From assembly GCF_017908035.1 (NCBI RefSeq), contig NZ_JAEQMU010000001.1:2108001-2172000 (forward strand): DNA of 64,000 nt, read 5' to 3'. Within the stretch, counting starts at the first letter, position 1, and each line of letters opens with the position of its first letter. Of this stretch, positions 34,155 to 43,668 are shown piece after piece. The DNA is from Sphingobacterium tabacisoli (GTDB taxonomy: Bacteria > Bacteroidota > Bacteroidia > Sphingobacteriales > Sphingobacteriaceae). Under the pieces are notes generated by a model. It searched no databases. It had not been told where the DNA came from and was given only the letters and a program-made list of their open reading frames with translations. Position numbers and translations under genes: made by a program.

Positions 34155-35489
34155 TTACCTATTAAACAGCAACCGATGTCCTGATCCTACTTCAATAATC
34201 TTGCCTTCACTGTATGCTAAATTTCCGGAAACAATAGTATGTACGATGCTAGAAGAAAAAGTATGTCCTTCATAAGGTGACCAGCCACATTTGGAAAGAA
34301 TATTATCTTTAGTGACTGTGTATCCTTTATTCAGATCGACTAACACTAAATCTGCCCAATAACCTTCACGAATATACCCACGCTGCTCAATTTCAAAACA
34401 GATAGCCGTATTGTGTGCTGTCTTTTGAACCACTTGTTCAAGTGTCATCTTCCCTTGTTTCACAAGGTCCAACAGTGCTTGCAAAGCATGCTGTACCAAA
34501 GGTCCTCCAGAAGGTGCCTGAAGATAAGGTTGCTCTTTCTCTTCGATCGTATGTGGCGCATGATCCGTAGCGATTACATCAATATGTCCATCCAAAACTG
34601 CAGCTAAAATCTGATCTCTATCCGTAGCGGTTTTCACTGCGGGATTCCATTTGATATAGTTACCCTTTGTCTTGTAATCCGCATCTGAAAACCAAAGATG
34701 ATGAATACAGGCTTCGGCAGTGATTCGCTTTTGTTCCAAAGGAATGCTATTTGTAAATAAAGCTGTTTCCTTACCTGTGGAAATGTGTAAAATATGAAGT
34801 CTTGTATTATTCTTTTTTGCAAGTTCAACGGCTTTGGAGGAGGACAGGTAACAAGCTTCTTCCGAACGGATCAACGGATGCATGTCTATCGTAACGTCTT
34901 CGCCATATAGCTCTTTGTAATGTGCTAGATTAGCTTTAACAGTACTCTCATCTTCACAGTGTGTAGCAATCAGTGTAGGCGCATTCTTAAATATCTGATC
35001 CAGGGCTTCTTCATTATCCACTAACATATTACCAGTAGAAGAGCCCATAAATATTTTAATACCACACACATCGCGAGGATTTGTTTTCAAGACCTCACTC
35101 AGATTATCGTTGCCTGCTCCCATAAAAAAAGAATAGTTGGCCAACGAACTGTCTTGTCCGATATCATATTTATCCTGCAACAAACGTTGTGTTAAAACAT
35201 TAGGCACCGTATTGGGCATTTCCATAAAGGATGTAGTACCTCCAGCTACTGCAGCCCGACTCTCTGTAAAAATATTCGCTTTGTAGGTTAATCCAGGTTC
35301 GCGGAAATGAACCTGATCGTCAATCAAACCAGGTAAAAGGTGCAACCCTTCGGCGTTAATCTCGCGATCTGCCGGCAGATCAATTTGCCTTGCTATCTTT
35401 TCGATTCGACCGTTTTTTATAAATAGATCCCGGGCTTCAATTTTTCCTTCGTTGACTACCTGTGCATTTTTTATTAAAAGAGATGACAT
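34155..35489 (-). CDS. pyrC: dihydroorotase
   Basis: The third pyrimidine biosynthesis enzyme, cyclising carbamoyl-aspartate to dihydroorotate. Starting at the internal ATG 35489 (M-S-S-L-L-I-K-N-A-Q) it has 444 residues, normal for the amidohydrolase type; the longer frame adds eleven unrelated residues. Motifs are I-D-D-Q-V-H-F-R-E-P-G, where the usual HxH reads QxH, the lysine region G-I-K-I-F-M-G-S-S-T-G-N-M, I-A-T-H-C-E, L-H-I-L-H-I-S-T and I-A-T-D-H-A-P-H with the catalytic aspartate. I recall the same Q-V-H spelling in other Bacteroidota dihydroorotases, so I read it as lineage-typical and not a defect. Confidence 0.92.
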   Translation of the reverse strand: MSSLLIKNAQVVNEGKIEARDLFIKNGRIEKIARQIDLPADREINAEGLHLLPGLIDDQVHFREPGLTYKANIFTESRAAVAGGTTSFMEMPNTVPNVLTQRLLQDKYDIGQDSSLANYSFFMGAGNDNLSEVLKTNPRDVCGIKIFMGSSTGNMLVDNEEALDQIFKNAPTLIATHCEDESTVKANLAHYKELYGEDVTIDMHPLIRSEEACYLSSSKAVELAKKNNTRLHILHISTGKETALFTNSIPLEQKRITAEACIHHLWFSDADYKTKGNYIKWNPAVKTATDRDQILAAVLDGHIDVIATDHAPHTIEEKEQPYLQAPSGGPLVQHALQALLDLVKQGKMTLEQVVQKTAHNTAICFEIEQRGYIREGYWADLVLVDLNKGYTVTKDNILSKCGWSPYEGHTFSSSIVHTIVSGNLAYSEGKIIEVGSGHRLLFNR

Positions 35490-35521
35490 ATCGTGATTGT
35501 GAGTAAGATTAAAATGATACA

Positions 35522-35529
35522 CAAACTTA
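35522..35529 (-). promoter_or_regulatory. candidate -7 element for pyrC
   Basis: The minus strand reads TAAGTTTG, matching TAnnTTTG, giving a leader of about 27 nt from the 35489 start. This also favours 35489 over the longer frame, which would start at 35522, inside this box. No -33 match is seen. Confidence 0.4.
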
Positions 35530-35554
35530 CTAAAGAAAACGGTCTACACCTATT

Positions 35555-36232
35555 TTAATCATCAAAAGTTCCTTCAGGAACATAAAAATATTCCAGGTCT
35601 TTTTTATTCTCGATAGACCTACACCCTCCGTTTTGAAGCAATAGAATCCGCGTACTTATATCCAATACCGTATTATAATGATGATCGGATATCACAAAAC
35701 CTTTGCTATTTCTGTGTTGAAGAATCAATTCCTGAATCTGTTCTTTAAGAAACGGAGACACTCCCGAAAACGGCTCGTCCAATAGATAATATGTAGCCTT
35801 TTGTGCCAGTAAAAGCAATAATTCCAAATAACGCTGCTCCCCCACTGACAAATCGGCTATTTTCTGAAAAAGAACTTTTTGTAGGATTGGGTCTGACATT
35901 ATCTTTTCTATTTTATCACCATCCTTCAACATAAAAAAAATCATTTGCTGAACAGTTTTACTGCTGGGTAGGAAACGGTCCTGAGGTAGATAACAAACCT
36001 CCTTTGAAAGATAAGGGCTCTGAATCCGCTTTCCATCGAGCCGGATTAACCCATTCTTAGGTTTCAGAATCCCAAATAAAATTTTCAGGAGTGTAGATTT
36101 ACCACAACCATTACGTCCCAACAAGGCGACAACCTCCCCTGGTTTACAATTAATAAAGACACCTGACAATAAGCTATATTGATTTCTATAACTAAATTCT
36201 ATAGAATCCGCATACAACTCTTTCATATCCAT
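35555..36232 (-). CDS. ABC transporter ATP-binding protein
   Basis: An ATPase of 225 residues with Walker A G-R-N-G-C-G-K-S-T-L, signature L-S-V-G-E-Q-R-Y, a variant of LSGGQ, Walker B Y-Y-L-L-D-E-P-F-S-G-V, and the switch histidine in V-I-S-D-H-H-Y. The divergent signature and S-D-H set it apart from importers and resemble export or lipoprotein/LPS-type ATPases. Its start overlaps the end of the small membrane protein gene by ten bases, so that protein is the obvious partner. No larger permease is adjacent. Confidence 0.87.
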   Translation of the reverse strand: MDMKELYADSIEFSYRNQYSLLSGVFINCKPGEVVALLGRNGCGKSTLLKILFGILKPKNGLIRLDGKRIQSPYLSKEVCYLPQDRFLPSSKTVQQMIFFMLKDGDKIEKIMSDPILQKVLFQKIADLSVGEQRYLELLLLLAQKATYYLLDEPFSGVSPFLKEQIQELILQHRNSKGFVISDHHYNTVLDISTRILLLQNGGCRSIENKKDLEYFYVPEGTFDD

Positions 36233-36489
36233 AGCAGGGGTAAAAAAACTGTTCCTAAGACAGTGTTAATCAAAAATGAACCTAAAACCAAACGGCCTTT
36301 GGAATACCCAAGATTACAATAGATATACTTTGATTTTTTATAAAAAAAAGAATACAACCATACGCTGAGGAAAAAGCCAAACGAAACAAAGACCCAGTAG
36401 AATAGATCTATTGACGCTATACCAAGCGCTGTAGTTAATGCTAAATTAACCGGCAGAATTTGTTTATAGAAAAACCAGTACACCTTCAT
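36223..36489 (-). CDS. small membrane protein (88 aa), probable partner of the ABC ATPase
   Basis: A hydrophobic protein of 88 residues with about three transmembrane segments (roughly 10-30, 32-48 and 68-87) and a basic loop Y-K-K-S-K-Y-I-Y between the second and third. Ten-base overlap with the downstream ATPase gene indicates translational coupling. It is far too small for a standard ABC permease, so it may oligomerise, recruit the ATPase to a permease encoded elsewhere, or be a reduced permease. I do not recognise the family. Confidence 0.7.
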   Translation of the reverse strand: MKVYWFFYKQILPVNLALTTALGIASIDLFYWVFVSFGFFLSVWLYSFFYKKSKYIYCNLGYSKGRLVLGSFLINTVLGTVFLPLLWI

Positions 36490-36562
36490 AATTTGGATTT
36501 ACAACTCCAATATAAGGGAATACATCCAGCTTGTCCTATTTTTTAAATCTTTTTAACACAAT

Positions 36563-38401
36563 CTAAATAATCCCATGCAAAGATCCTCCTTTTGCTCCCA
36601 ATCGATCGATATGACGTTCTACCGTCTCATCTTTAATCAGATCGGGGGCATGGTGTGGCTTACGACGGGCATCAATTATTACAGGCCCTTCGCAACCCCA
36701 ATGTTTGAACTTCGTAAAAGAACGTACGCCATAAATATCGAAAGCAGGATTAGACTTGGTAAATGTAACCCACACAAAATTATTGATGCTTTCCGCAGTA
36801 AATCCTGCATCATCCACGATAACCAACATCGGAATACCTTCAAAATTAACCTCTTTAGCGGCATCACACCAAGCTGATAAAACAGCCTGTTCTTCTTCGT
36901 AAGAAGTAAATGCAGCACCATCTAAAATAAGTATCCCTGGCAAAGCTAGCTTGGCATTATTGAAGGGTCTCGGTAGATTTAAATGAACTGGCAAAGCTGT
37001 AGCCAGTGTACGTTTTTGGGAACCAGCCGCCGCAAACACGACCTTAGATCCCGCATTCAGACCATCACCGGAATAGTCTAAGGTATCTATTGTTGTATTG
37101 GTATGAAAATGCAAATCACGTGTTAAATCTATTCGTTCAAGCACATGCCCCAGATAACCGGATATGTCGTGAATATCCAGATCTGGATTATCTTCATCCG
37201 CTGTTATAAATAGGTACTTAGCGAGACTCAATTGGTTTTTACCTAGGATCTGGTTGGCGATAGTCAAGATCTCTTGGGGACGATCGACCTTTTGATAAGG
37301 GGTATAACTCTCCCTACCGATAGCGAATAACAAGGGGTGTACCCCTGCTGGATCGACCGCATGAACCGCCTTTAATCCAGCTATTTCTTTAGGGATAGCA
37401 CTACCTGTAATTTCGTGGATCAATGCACCAAAACTAGTATCTTCTTGTGGTGGTCGTCCTACTACAGTAAATGACCAAATAGGATCTTTTTTGTGGTACA
37501 CATTATGTACACGCATCAATGGGAAGGGATGGGTCAAACTGTAGTAACCGATATGATCGCCAAAAGGACCTTCGGGCTTGTTTTCGTTAGGGTAGACGGT
37601 ACCTGTAATCACGAAATCGGCATCGGCAGAAATACAAAACCCTTCATCATCATAGAAATATCTAAACCTACGATTACCTAAAGCTCCGGCAAAAATCATC
37701 TCCGACAGCCCTTCTGGCAATGGCATGACTGCAGACAAGGGATGCGAAGGAGGACCTCCAACAAATATACTCACTTTTAAAGGCTTACCTAATGCATTGG
37801 CCTTTTGCTGATGTACACCGATACCGCGATGCAACTGGTAATGAAGCCCGATTTCCTGATCCTGAATATAATCATTTCCTGAAAGTTGAATGCGGTACAT
37901 TCCTAGATTGGCCTTCATAATGCCAGGCAGCGATACATCCTCAGTATATACTTGAGGCATCGTCACAAAAGCCCCTCCGTCCATGGGCCAATTCACAATT
38001 TGGGGAAGCTTACTGATTTGGGTTTTACCATAGAGAATGGGAGCGTTCGACCTTTTTTTCCAAGGTAAGGCACCTAAAGCCACAGCAGAAGAACCAATAT
38101 ACTGAAAGGGATTTTTCAATACTGCTGAAGGGTCCATCTTCACATCGACAAGCTTCTTGATGTGTATTAAGGTGTCCCGAAACATAAACTTGGATCGATC
38201 CAATGTGCCAAACAAATTGGACACAGCCGGGAACTCAGATCTCTTTACATTCTCAAATAGCAATGCAGGCCCCTCTGCATCGAAAACACGCATATGAATA
38301 GCGGCCATCTCCAAATAGGGATCAACTTCTTCCTTTATCCGTACTAAATGTCCATGCTGTTCCAAATCGGCAACACAAGCCGCTAAACTAGAGTATCCCA
38401 T
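36563..38401 (-). CDS. UbiD family decarboxylase
   Basis: A protein of 612 residues of the UbiD superfamily, which decarboxylates aromatic or unsaturated acids using prenylated FMN made by a UbiX partner. Family blocks include I-Q-L-S-G-N-D-Y-I-Q-D with L-H-Y-Q-L-H-R-G-I-G-V-H (prFMN and metal region), V-F-V-G-G-P-P-S-H-P, P-E-G-P-F-G-D-H-I-G-Y-Y (catalytic E and D) and V-V-G-R-P-P-Q-E-D. The length matches the long Bacteroidota group often linked to menaquinone or ubiquinone-type decarboxylation. The substrate is not determined, and no ubiX or men gene is in the window. Confidence 0.88.
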   Translation of the reverse strand: MGYSSLAACVADLEQHGHLVRIKEEVDPYLEMAAIHMRVFDAEGPALLFENVKRSEFPAVSNLFGTLDRSKFMFRDTLIHIKKLVDVKMDPSAVLKNPFQYIGSSAVALGALPWKKRSNAPILYGKTQISKLPQIVNWPMDGGAFVTMPQVYTEDVSLPGIMKANLGMYRIQLSGNDYIQDQEIGLHYQLHRGIGVHQQKANALGKPLKVSIFVGGPPSHPLSAVMPLPEGLSEMIFAGALGNRRFRYFYDDEGFCISADADFVITGTVYPNENKPEGPFGDHIGYYSLTHPFPLMRVHNVYHKKDPIWSFTVVGRPPQEDTSFGALIHEITGSAIPKEIAGLKAVHAVDPAGVHPLLFAIGRESYTPYQKVDRPQEILTIANQILGKNQLSLAKYLFITADEDNPDLDIHDISGYLGHVLERIDLTRDLHFHTNTTIDTLDYSGDGLNAGSKVVFAAAGSQKRTLATALPVHLNLPRPFNNAKLALPGILILDGAAFTSYEEEQAVLSAWCDAAKEVNFEGIPMLVIVDDAGFTAESINNFVWVTFTKSNPAFDIYGVRSFTKFKHWGCEGPVIIDARRKPHHAPDLIKDETVERHIDRLGAKGGSLHGII

Positions 38402-38420
38402 ATCTTTGCTTAAGTGAACA

Positions 38421-38452
38421 ACAAAAATAGCAGAATATTTCTGCTAAAAAAA
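38421..38452 (-). terminator. terminator between the SDR-like gene and the UbiD gene
   Basis: An 8-bp stem (TAGCAGAA / TTCTGCTA) with a 3-nt loop, flanked by A runs on the plus strand, so the minus-strand transcript ends in TTTTTG. Confidence 0.75.
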
Positions 38453-38456
38453 CACG

Positions 38457-39332
38457 TTACAGTGTAAAAGCCAGGCTTTCCTTGATGGGCAGTGGTTTAA
38501 AATCGACTTGTTGTTGCCATATCGAATTATCCGAAACTCCCCCTCCCATAATTCCCATCAGATAATCATCATACAACTCACTGTCTATCCCGTACAGCAA
38601 TTTATTCAGCCATATCGAGACGCTCTTACTAGGAATCGAAAAAATCTTAATTTTAGCTGTTTCTCCTCGGTTATTGATATACCATTGTATCAAATCGCTG
38701 ATCGCCATCATTCGTTCGCCTCCAAACTCCACGCGTTGATTGACAAAACTATCTTTCCAGTTGACCTTTTTTATAAACGAAAAAACATCAGACAATATAA
38801 TCGGTCGAAATTTCTTATTTGCTAGACCGGAATATAGATACACGTATCTATTCTTCAGCGCTTCTTCCATGAACAAATCAAAAGAGCTTCCTAAACCAAT
38901 AGCCAAATCCTTTAAAAAAACAGTATACATCACGCCCAACTCCACAAAAAGAGACTCAACAGCCTCTAGATAGGTTCTATCAGAAGTTCTACTGACATAA
39001 ACAATACGATTACACCCATTACGCTGTGAAAGAAAAATAAAATTTCGGAGAGATAACAATTCATATTGAACACCAAGTTCGTCCCTTTGATTGGGTATCT
39101 GCGCAAAATATATTGACAATTCAATTCCCTCGACATTAAAACCATAAAAAGATCGCTCCTTTTTTATCAAATCAACGGAGTGCAAAGTCGCATCAATTGA
39201 AGTCCCCATCCTTCCTTTCAAAAGATTTAGATCCCGAGCTATTCCATGAATACGATATCCTTCGCCCGGCAGATAGGTCAACCCAGCGCGCCCAAGATAA
39301 GAGTTCAATCCACACAGCAATAAATTCTTCAT
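38457..39332 (-). CDS. NAD(P)-binding Rossmann (extended SDR-like) protein, atypical
   Basis: A protein of 291 residues with an N-terminal Rossmann motif variant, L-L-L-C-G-L-N-S-Y-L-G-R-A-G (about 4-17), where GxxGxxG is degenerate. I-V-Y-V-S-R-T-S-D-R-T follows at the position of the usual active-site serine. The YxxxK catalytic pair of classical SDRs is not evident, so it may bind a nucleotide without being a standard dehydrogenase. It looks like an NmrA/epimerase-type protein. It stands alone with its own terminator and is divergent from the photolyase gene. Confidence 0.7.
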   Translation of the reverse strand: MKNLLLCGLNSYLGRAGLTYLPGEGYRIHGIARDLNLLKGRMGTSIDATLHSVDLIKKERSFYGFNVEGIELSIYFAQIPNQRDELGVQYELLSLRNFIFLSQRNGCNRIVYVSRTSDRTYLEAVESLFVELGVMYTVFLKDLAIGLGSSFDLFMEEALKNRYVYLYSGLANKKFRPIILSDVFSFIKKVNWKDSFVNQRVEFGGERMMAISDLIQWYINNRGETAKIKIFSIPSKSVSIWLNKLLYGIDSELYDDYLMGIMGGGVSDNSIWQQQVDFKPLPIKESLAFTL

Positions 39333-39577
39333 CGTATTCTATATATTAGATAACCTACTCATTAGAGACAAGCTTACTTTTCAATTTTTTGTTTTCGCAA
39401 AAATAAGAGACTCTTCATTATCAGTTCGTTAAAAAAAGCTAAAAATTCTTCCTCAACTAGACAAACTCTCACTTTGTTTGAATATTGTAAATATTCAAGG
39501 TTGCCCATCCGACAATCCGGTAAATATAATATCTTTACAAAACTTGAATTTAATCTAAATAAGTACGTGGTAGGTAA

Positions 39578-40759
39578 ATGAGCAAAAAGGTTATTTTAGT
39601 TTGGTTTAGGAATGATCTTCGTACCCATGACAATGAGGTATTGCAAAGTGCTATTCAGAAAGCAGATTTTATTATTCCAGTTTATATTTTCGACCCCCGT
39701 TATTACCAAGAGAACAAATTTGGTTTTAAGAACACCGGAGAATTTCGAGCAGATTACATCGCGCAGACTGTCTTTTCTTTAAAAGAGAAATTGCAATCTT
39801 TGGGAGGAGATCTGTTGACCTATGAGGGATATCCGGAACAGATCATCCCCCAACTGGTCCAAAAATACGATGCCGATGAGGTGTACCATCATCGTGAAGT
39901 AGCAAAACGCGAAACAGATATCTCCGAACTAGTGGAAGAAGAACTCTGGAAAGTGAAAAGGAATTTACGTCACTTTATCGGCCACACTTTGTACCATAAA
40001 GAGGACTTACCTTTTCCTATTCGAGACATCCCCAATGACTTCAATACATTTCGTAAAAAAGTAACAAAAGAGAGCTTTGTTCGTGGTTGTATAGCAGATA
40101 TAGAACAGGTAAACCTTCCTCCTCATCTAGAGAAGACTATATTTCCCTTTGATCTCCCGGATGCAACGCCTCAAACTGGAGAATTGGCGGCAAACGCTAA
40201 GCTAAACGACCTGATAAAGGAAACAGAAATGAATATGGAAAGTTATACGGAGCTATCACCCTACCTTGCACTAGGAGTACTCTCCCCTGCTTATACCTAT
40301 CATTTTCTCAAAAATAATACTACGCCCAAGAACAAGAAAGGAATTAACGCCTTCTTAGAAAATCTAATGGTAAGGGATTATTTTCGTTTTATGCTAAAAA
40401 AGTATCCAAACTGCTATTTCAAAAGCAACCAGGGATTACCGGACAATAATTCATTAACTTCATGGACAGAAGGCCAAACCTCCTGCGACACTGTAAATAA
40501 CCTGATGTCTAAACTGAACACCACAGGAAGATTGACGCGCAGAGAACGGGAAATAGTAGCCTTACACCTTATTTATGAGCTTAATGAGAGCTGGCTTGCT
40601 GGAGCCGCCTGGTTCGAGCAACAGCTCGTAGACTATGCGCCTGCGACCATATATGGCTTTTGGGCACATATGGCAGGTCAAGGAACAAGTATTAAAAATA
40701 ATAAATCTACAGGAGATTGGGACAAAGTTAAATCTGAATATGCAAAGCTAGCCGTTTAA
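39578..40759 (+). CDS. divergent, shortened cryptochrome DASH/photolyase-like flavoprotein
   Basis: A protein of 393 residues. The N-terminal antenna domain is clearly photolyase/cryptochrome: L-V-W-F-R-N-D-L-R-T-H-D-N-E (8-21) and P-V-Y-I-F-D-P-R-Y. The FAD domain has T-E-L-S-P-Y-L-A-L-G-V-L-S-P, but later signatures are altered: L-M-V-R-D-Y-F-R-F where a tryptophan normally precedes R-D, G-R-L-T-R-R-E-R-E where photolyases have H-N-R-x-R, and I-Y-G-F-W-A-H-M-A-G-Q-G instead of N-x-G-N-W. It ends without the FNP and YDP-like tail. It may be a DASH relative with changed photochemistry. The start follows GTGGTAGG. Confidence 0.78.
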   Translation: MSKKVILVWFRNDLRTHDNEVLQSAIQKADFIIPVYIFDPRYYQENKFGFKNTGEFRADYIAQTVFSLKEKLQSLGGDLLTYEGYPEQIIPQLVQKYDADEVYHHREVAKRETDISELVEEELWKVKRNLRHFIGHTLYHKEDLPFPIRDIPNDFNTFRKKVTKESFVRGCIADIEQVNLPPHLEKTIFPFDLPDATPQTGELAANAKLNDLIKETEMNMESYTELSPYLALGVLSPAYTYHFLKNNTTPKNKKGINAFLENLMVRDYFRFMLKKYPNCYFKSNQGLPDNNSLTSWTEGQTSCDTVNNLMSKLNTTGRLTRREREIVALHLIYELNESWLAGAAWFEQQLVDYAPATIYGFWAHMAGQGTSIKNNKSTGDWDKVKSEYAKLAV

Positions 40760-40873
40760 GATAAAATAAGACTCAACTTATCCAAGTGAGCCATTTAAAT
40801 TTACAGCTATTAAATTGACACTATTTAACTACAAAAACTTCAATTTCAGTACTCGAAACTCCTATTTAATTCC

Positions 40874-40881
40874 TAAATTTG
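40874..40881 (+). promoter_or_regulatory. candidate -7 element for sucA-sucB
   Basis: TAAATTTG matches TAnnTTTG and would give a leader of about 25 nt before the sucA ATG. The -33 region lacks TTTG. Confidence 0.4.
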
Positions 40882-40911
40882 GCAAATTCTTTAGACTTAT
40901 ATCAAAAGTAA

Positions 40912-43650
40912 ATGGATAAATTGACATATTTGAGTAACGCCGATTCGAGCTACGTCGATGGCTTATATCAAGCGTACAAGCAAGATCCGAATTCGGTAGA
41001 TTTTGGATGGCAAAAATTTTTTGAGGGTTTTGATTTTGGTCAAGGCGCTGCAGGTGTCAACATCGACACCGAAAATGTTTCAGAACATGCGTTGAAAGAA
41101 ATCAATGTGCTAAACATGATTCACGGCTACAGAGACCGTGGACACTTGTTTACACACACTAACCCTGTCCGTGAGCGCCGGAAGTACTATCCTGGCAAAG
41201 AGCTAGAGACTTTTGGTCTATCGGAGTCAGACATGAATACCGTATTCAATGCGGGGATTGAAATCGGCCTAGGCCCTGCCAAACTACGCGACATTCGTCA
41301 ACTTATCGAAGATACTTATTGCCGTTCTATAGGAGCGGAATTTAAATACATTCGTAACCCTGAAAAAATAAAATGGTTGCAGGACCGTATGGAAGCGGAT
41401 CGCAATACGCCGAACTACTCCCCAGAGCAGAAAAAACGTATTCTGCAAAAACTGAACAGAGCGGTTGTTTTTGAAAGCTTTTTAGGTACCAAATTCTTGG
41501 GTCAAAAAAGATTTTCTCTAGAAGGTGCTGAAAGTTTAATCCCAGCCTTGGACTCTGTTATGGAGAAAGGTGCTGACTTAGGCCTTCAAGAATTTATGAT
41601 CGGTATGGCACACCGTGGCCGGTTAAATGTATTGGCCAATATCATGGGCAAGCCATACAAGACTATTTTATCTGAATTTGAAGGTAAAATGTATAAAGAA
41701 GAGGATCCTGAACTACAATTTGGTGGAGACGTAAAGTACCACTTGGGCTACTCTTCGGATATAACAACCGACAAAGGCAAACACATACACTTGTCGTTAG
41801 CACCTAACCCCTCGCATTTGGAAACAGTAGGTCCAATTGTTGAAGGAATGGTTCGTTCAAAAATCGACATGAAATATGATGGTGATTCTTCTAAGATAGC
41901 ACCTATATTGATCCATGGAGATGCAGCAGTTGCTGGTCAGGGTGTTGTTTACGAGGTTACACAAATGTCTAAACTGGACGGTTACAAAACTGGTGGTACA
42001 ATTCATATTGTTATCAATAACCAAGTTGGCTTTACTACCAATTATAAAGATGCCCGTTCCGGAACATATTGTACCGATGTTGCTAAAATTACATCTTCAC
42101 CGGTATTCCATGTCAATGGAGATGATGCTGAAGCGGTCGTGTATGCTATCAATCTTGCGGTAGAATACCGTCAAAAATATAAAACAGACGTTTTCATCGA
42201 CTTATTATGTTACCGTCGTTATGGTCATAATGAAGCAGATGAGCCTAAATTTACGCAGCCACTACTTTATAAGTTGATTGAAAAGCATTCTAACCCCAAA
42301 GAGGTATATGCTAAAAAATTAATCGATGAAGGTTCAATCGACGCTTCTTATGCCAAAGAGGTCGAAAAAGAATTCAAAGATTACCTACAGACACAACTAG
42401 ATGCCTCCAAAGCAGTGGAGAATCTGGAAGAAGAAGTCCCTATGTTTGGTGGTGCCTGGAAAGGGTTACGCCCTGCTAAAAAAGCAGATATATTTAAAAC
42501 GGTAGAAACCAAAGTTTCGGATAAGACATTCAAGGAATTAGCGACACAGATTACATCTCTACCAAAGGACAAAAAGTTCTTCCGTAAGATTTCGAAACTT
42601 TTCGAGGATCGTGCTTCTATGATTGAAAAAGACGCGTACGATTGGGCAATGGGTGAACTTATGGCTTATGCTACCCTATTGAATGAAGGCAAGCGTGTCC
42701 GTATTTCAGGGCAGGATGTACAACGTGGTACGTTCTCACACCGTCATGCGGTATTGACATTAGAAGATTCGGAAGAGAAATACATTCCATTGGCTAATGT
42801 CAAAGGTGGTGATAAATTCAACATCTACAACTCTCTACTTTCAGAGTATGGTGTTCTAGGTTTTGACTATGGTTATGCTTCGGCCAACCCGCAAGCACTT
42901 ACCATCTGGGAAGCACAATTTGGTGACTTCTATAATGGTGCGCAGATTATTGTTGACCAATACCTGAGCAGTGCTGAAACCAAATGGAAACGTTCTAACG
43001 GTTTAGTAATGATGCTTCCACATGGTATGGAAGGTCAGGGACCAGAACACTCTTCAGGACGTATCGAAAGATTCTTAGAGCTGTGTGCTAACGATAATAT
43101 GATTATTGCGAACTGTACCACACCAGCTAACTATTTCCATTTGTTACGCCGTCAGTTGGTTCGCGATTTCCGTAAACCACTTGTTGTATTCACACCAAAG
43201 AGCTTGCTTCGCCACCCTAAAGTGGTTTCAAAAGTAACAGACTTCACAAAGGTTAACTTCCAAGAGGTCATCGACGATACATCTGTAAAAGCAGCTTCAG
43301 TAAAGCGTGTGCTCTTCTGTACAGGAAAAGTATACTACGATTTGTTGGAAAAACAACAAACTGAAAAACGTAATGATATCGCTATCGTACGTATCGAACA
43401 GTTATACCCTGCGCCAGTAGATCAATTACTAGCGATCCGTAAAAAGTACAATAAAGCTACAGCTTTCATTTGGGTACAGGAAGAAAACGAAAACATGGGC
43501 GCATGGCCATATTACTGTCGTTCGTTCCGTAGATCCGAAATTGAGTTTACAGACGTAATCGCAAGAAAAGAAAGCGGTAGTCCGGCAACAGGCTATATGA
43601 AACAACACATCGCTCAACAAGAAGCAATAATTAATAAAGCATTTGAATAA
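40912..43650 (+). CDS. sucA: 2-oxoglutarate dehydrogenase E1 component
   Basis: The thiamine diphosphate-dependent E1 subunit of the TCA-cycle 2-oxoglutarate dehydrogenase complex, 912 residues, normal length. The N-terminal E2-binding segment (Y-V-D-G-L-Y-Q-A-Y-K-Q-D-P-N-S-V) is present, then G-M-A-H-R-G-R-L-N-V-L, the ThDP site H-G-D-A-A-V-A-G-Q-G-V-V-Y-E, and the C-terminal M-L-P-H-G-M-E-G-Q-G-P-E-H-S-S-G-R. Its partner sucB follows after 66 bases that hold a hairpin. The E3 lipoamide dehydrogenase is not in this window. Confidence 0.97.
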   Translation: MDKLTYLSNADSSYVDGLYQAYKQDPNSVDFGWQKFFEGFDFGQGAAGVNIDTENVSEHALKEINVLNMIHGYRDRGHLFTHTNPVRERRKYYPGKELETFGLSESDMNTVFNAGIEIGLGPAKLRDIRQLIEDTYCRSIGAEFKYIRNPEKIKWLQDRMEADRNTPNYSPEQKKRILQKLNRAVVFESFLGTKFLGQKRFSLEGAESLIPALDSVMEKGADLGLQEFMIGMAHRGRLNVLANIMGKPYKTILSEFEGKMYKEEDPELQFGGDVKYHLGYSSDITTDKGKHIHLSLAPNPSHLETVGPIVEGMVRSKIDMKYDGDSSKIAPILIHGDAAVAGQGVVYEVTQMSKLDGYKTGGTIHIVINNQVGFTTNYKDARSGTYCTDVAKITSSPVFHVNGDDAEAVVYAINLAVEYRQKYKTDVFIDLLCYRRYGHNEADEPKFTQPLLYKLIEKHSNPKEVYAKKLIDEGSIDASYAKEVEKEFKDYLQTQLDASKAVENLEEEVPMFGGAWKGLRPAKKADIFKTVETKVSDKTFKELATQITSLPKDKKFFRKISKLFEDRASMIEKDAYDWAMGELMAYATLLNEGKRVRISGQDVQRGTFSHRHAVLTLEDSEEKYIPLANVKGGDKFNIYNSLLSEYGVLGFDYGYASANPQALTIWEAQFGDFYNGAQIIVDQYLSSAETKWKRSNGLVMMLPHGMEGQGPEHSSGRIERFLELCANDNMIIANCTTPANYFHLLRRQLVRDFRKPLVVFTPKSLLRHPKVVSKVTDFTKVNFQEVIDDTSVKAASVKRVLFCTGKVYYDLLEKQQTEKRNDIAIVRIEQLYPAPVDQLLAIRKKYNKATAFIWVQEENENMGAWPYYCRSFRRSEIEFTDVIARKESGSPATGYMKQHIAQQEAIINKAFE

Positions 43651-43668
43651 CAAATTATAAAAGTCAAA

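Noticed and set aside
34155..35489. Inactivated dihydroorotase because the HxH metal motif reads QxH
   Set aside because: All other catalytic blocks are intact, and I recall the same D-D-Q-V-H-F-R-E-P-G spelling in other Bacteroidota enzymes, so it looks lineage-typical.
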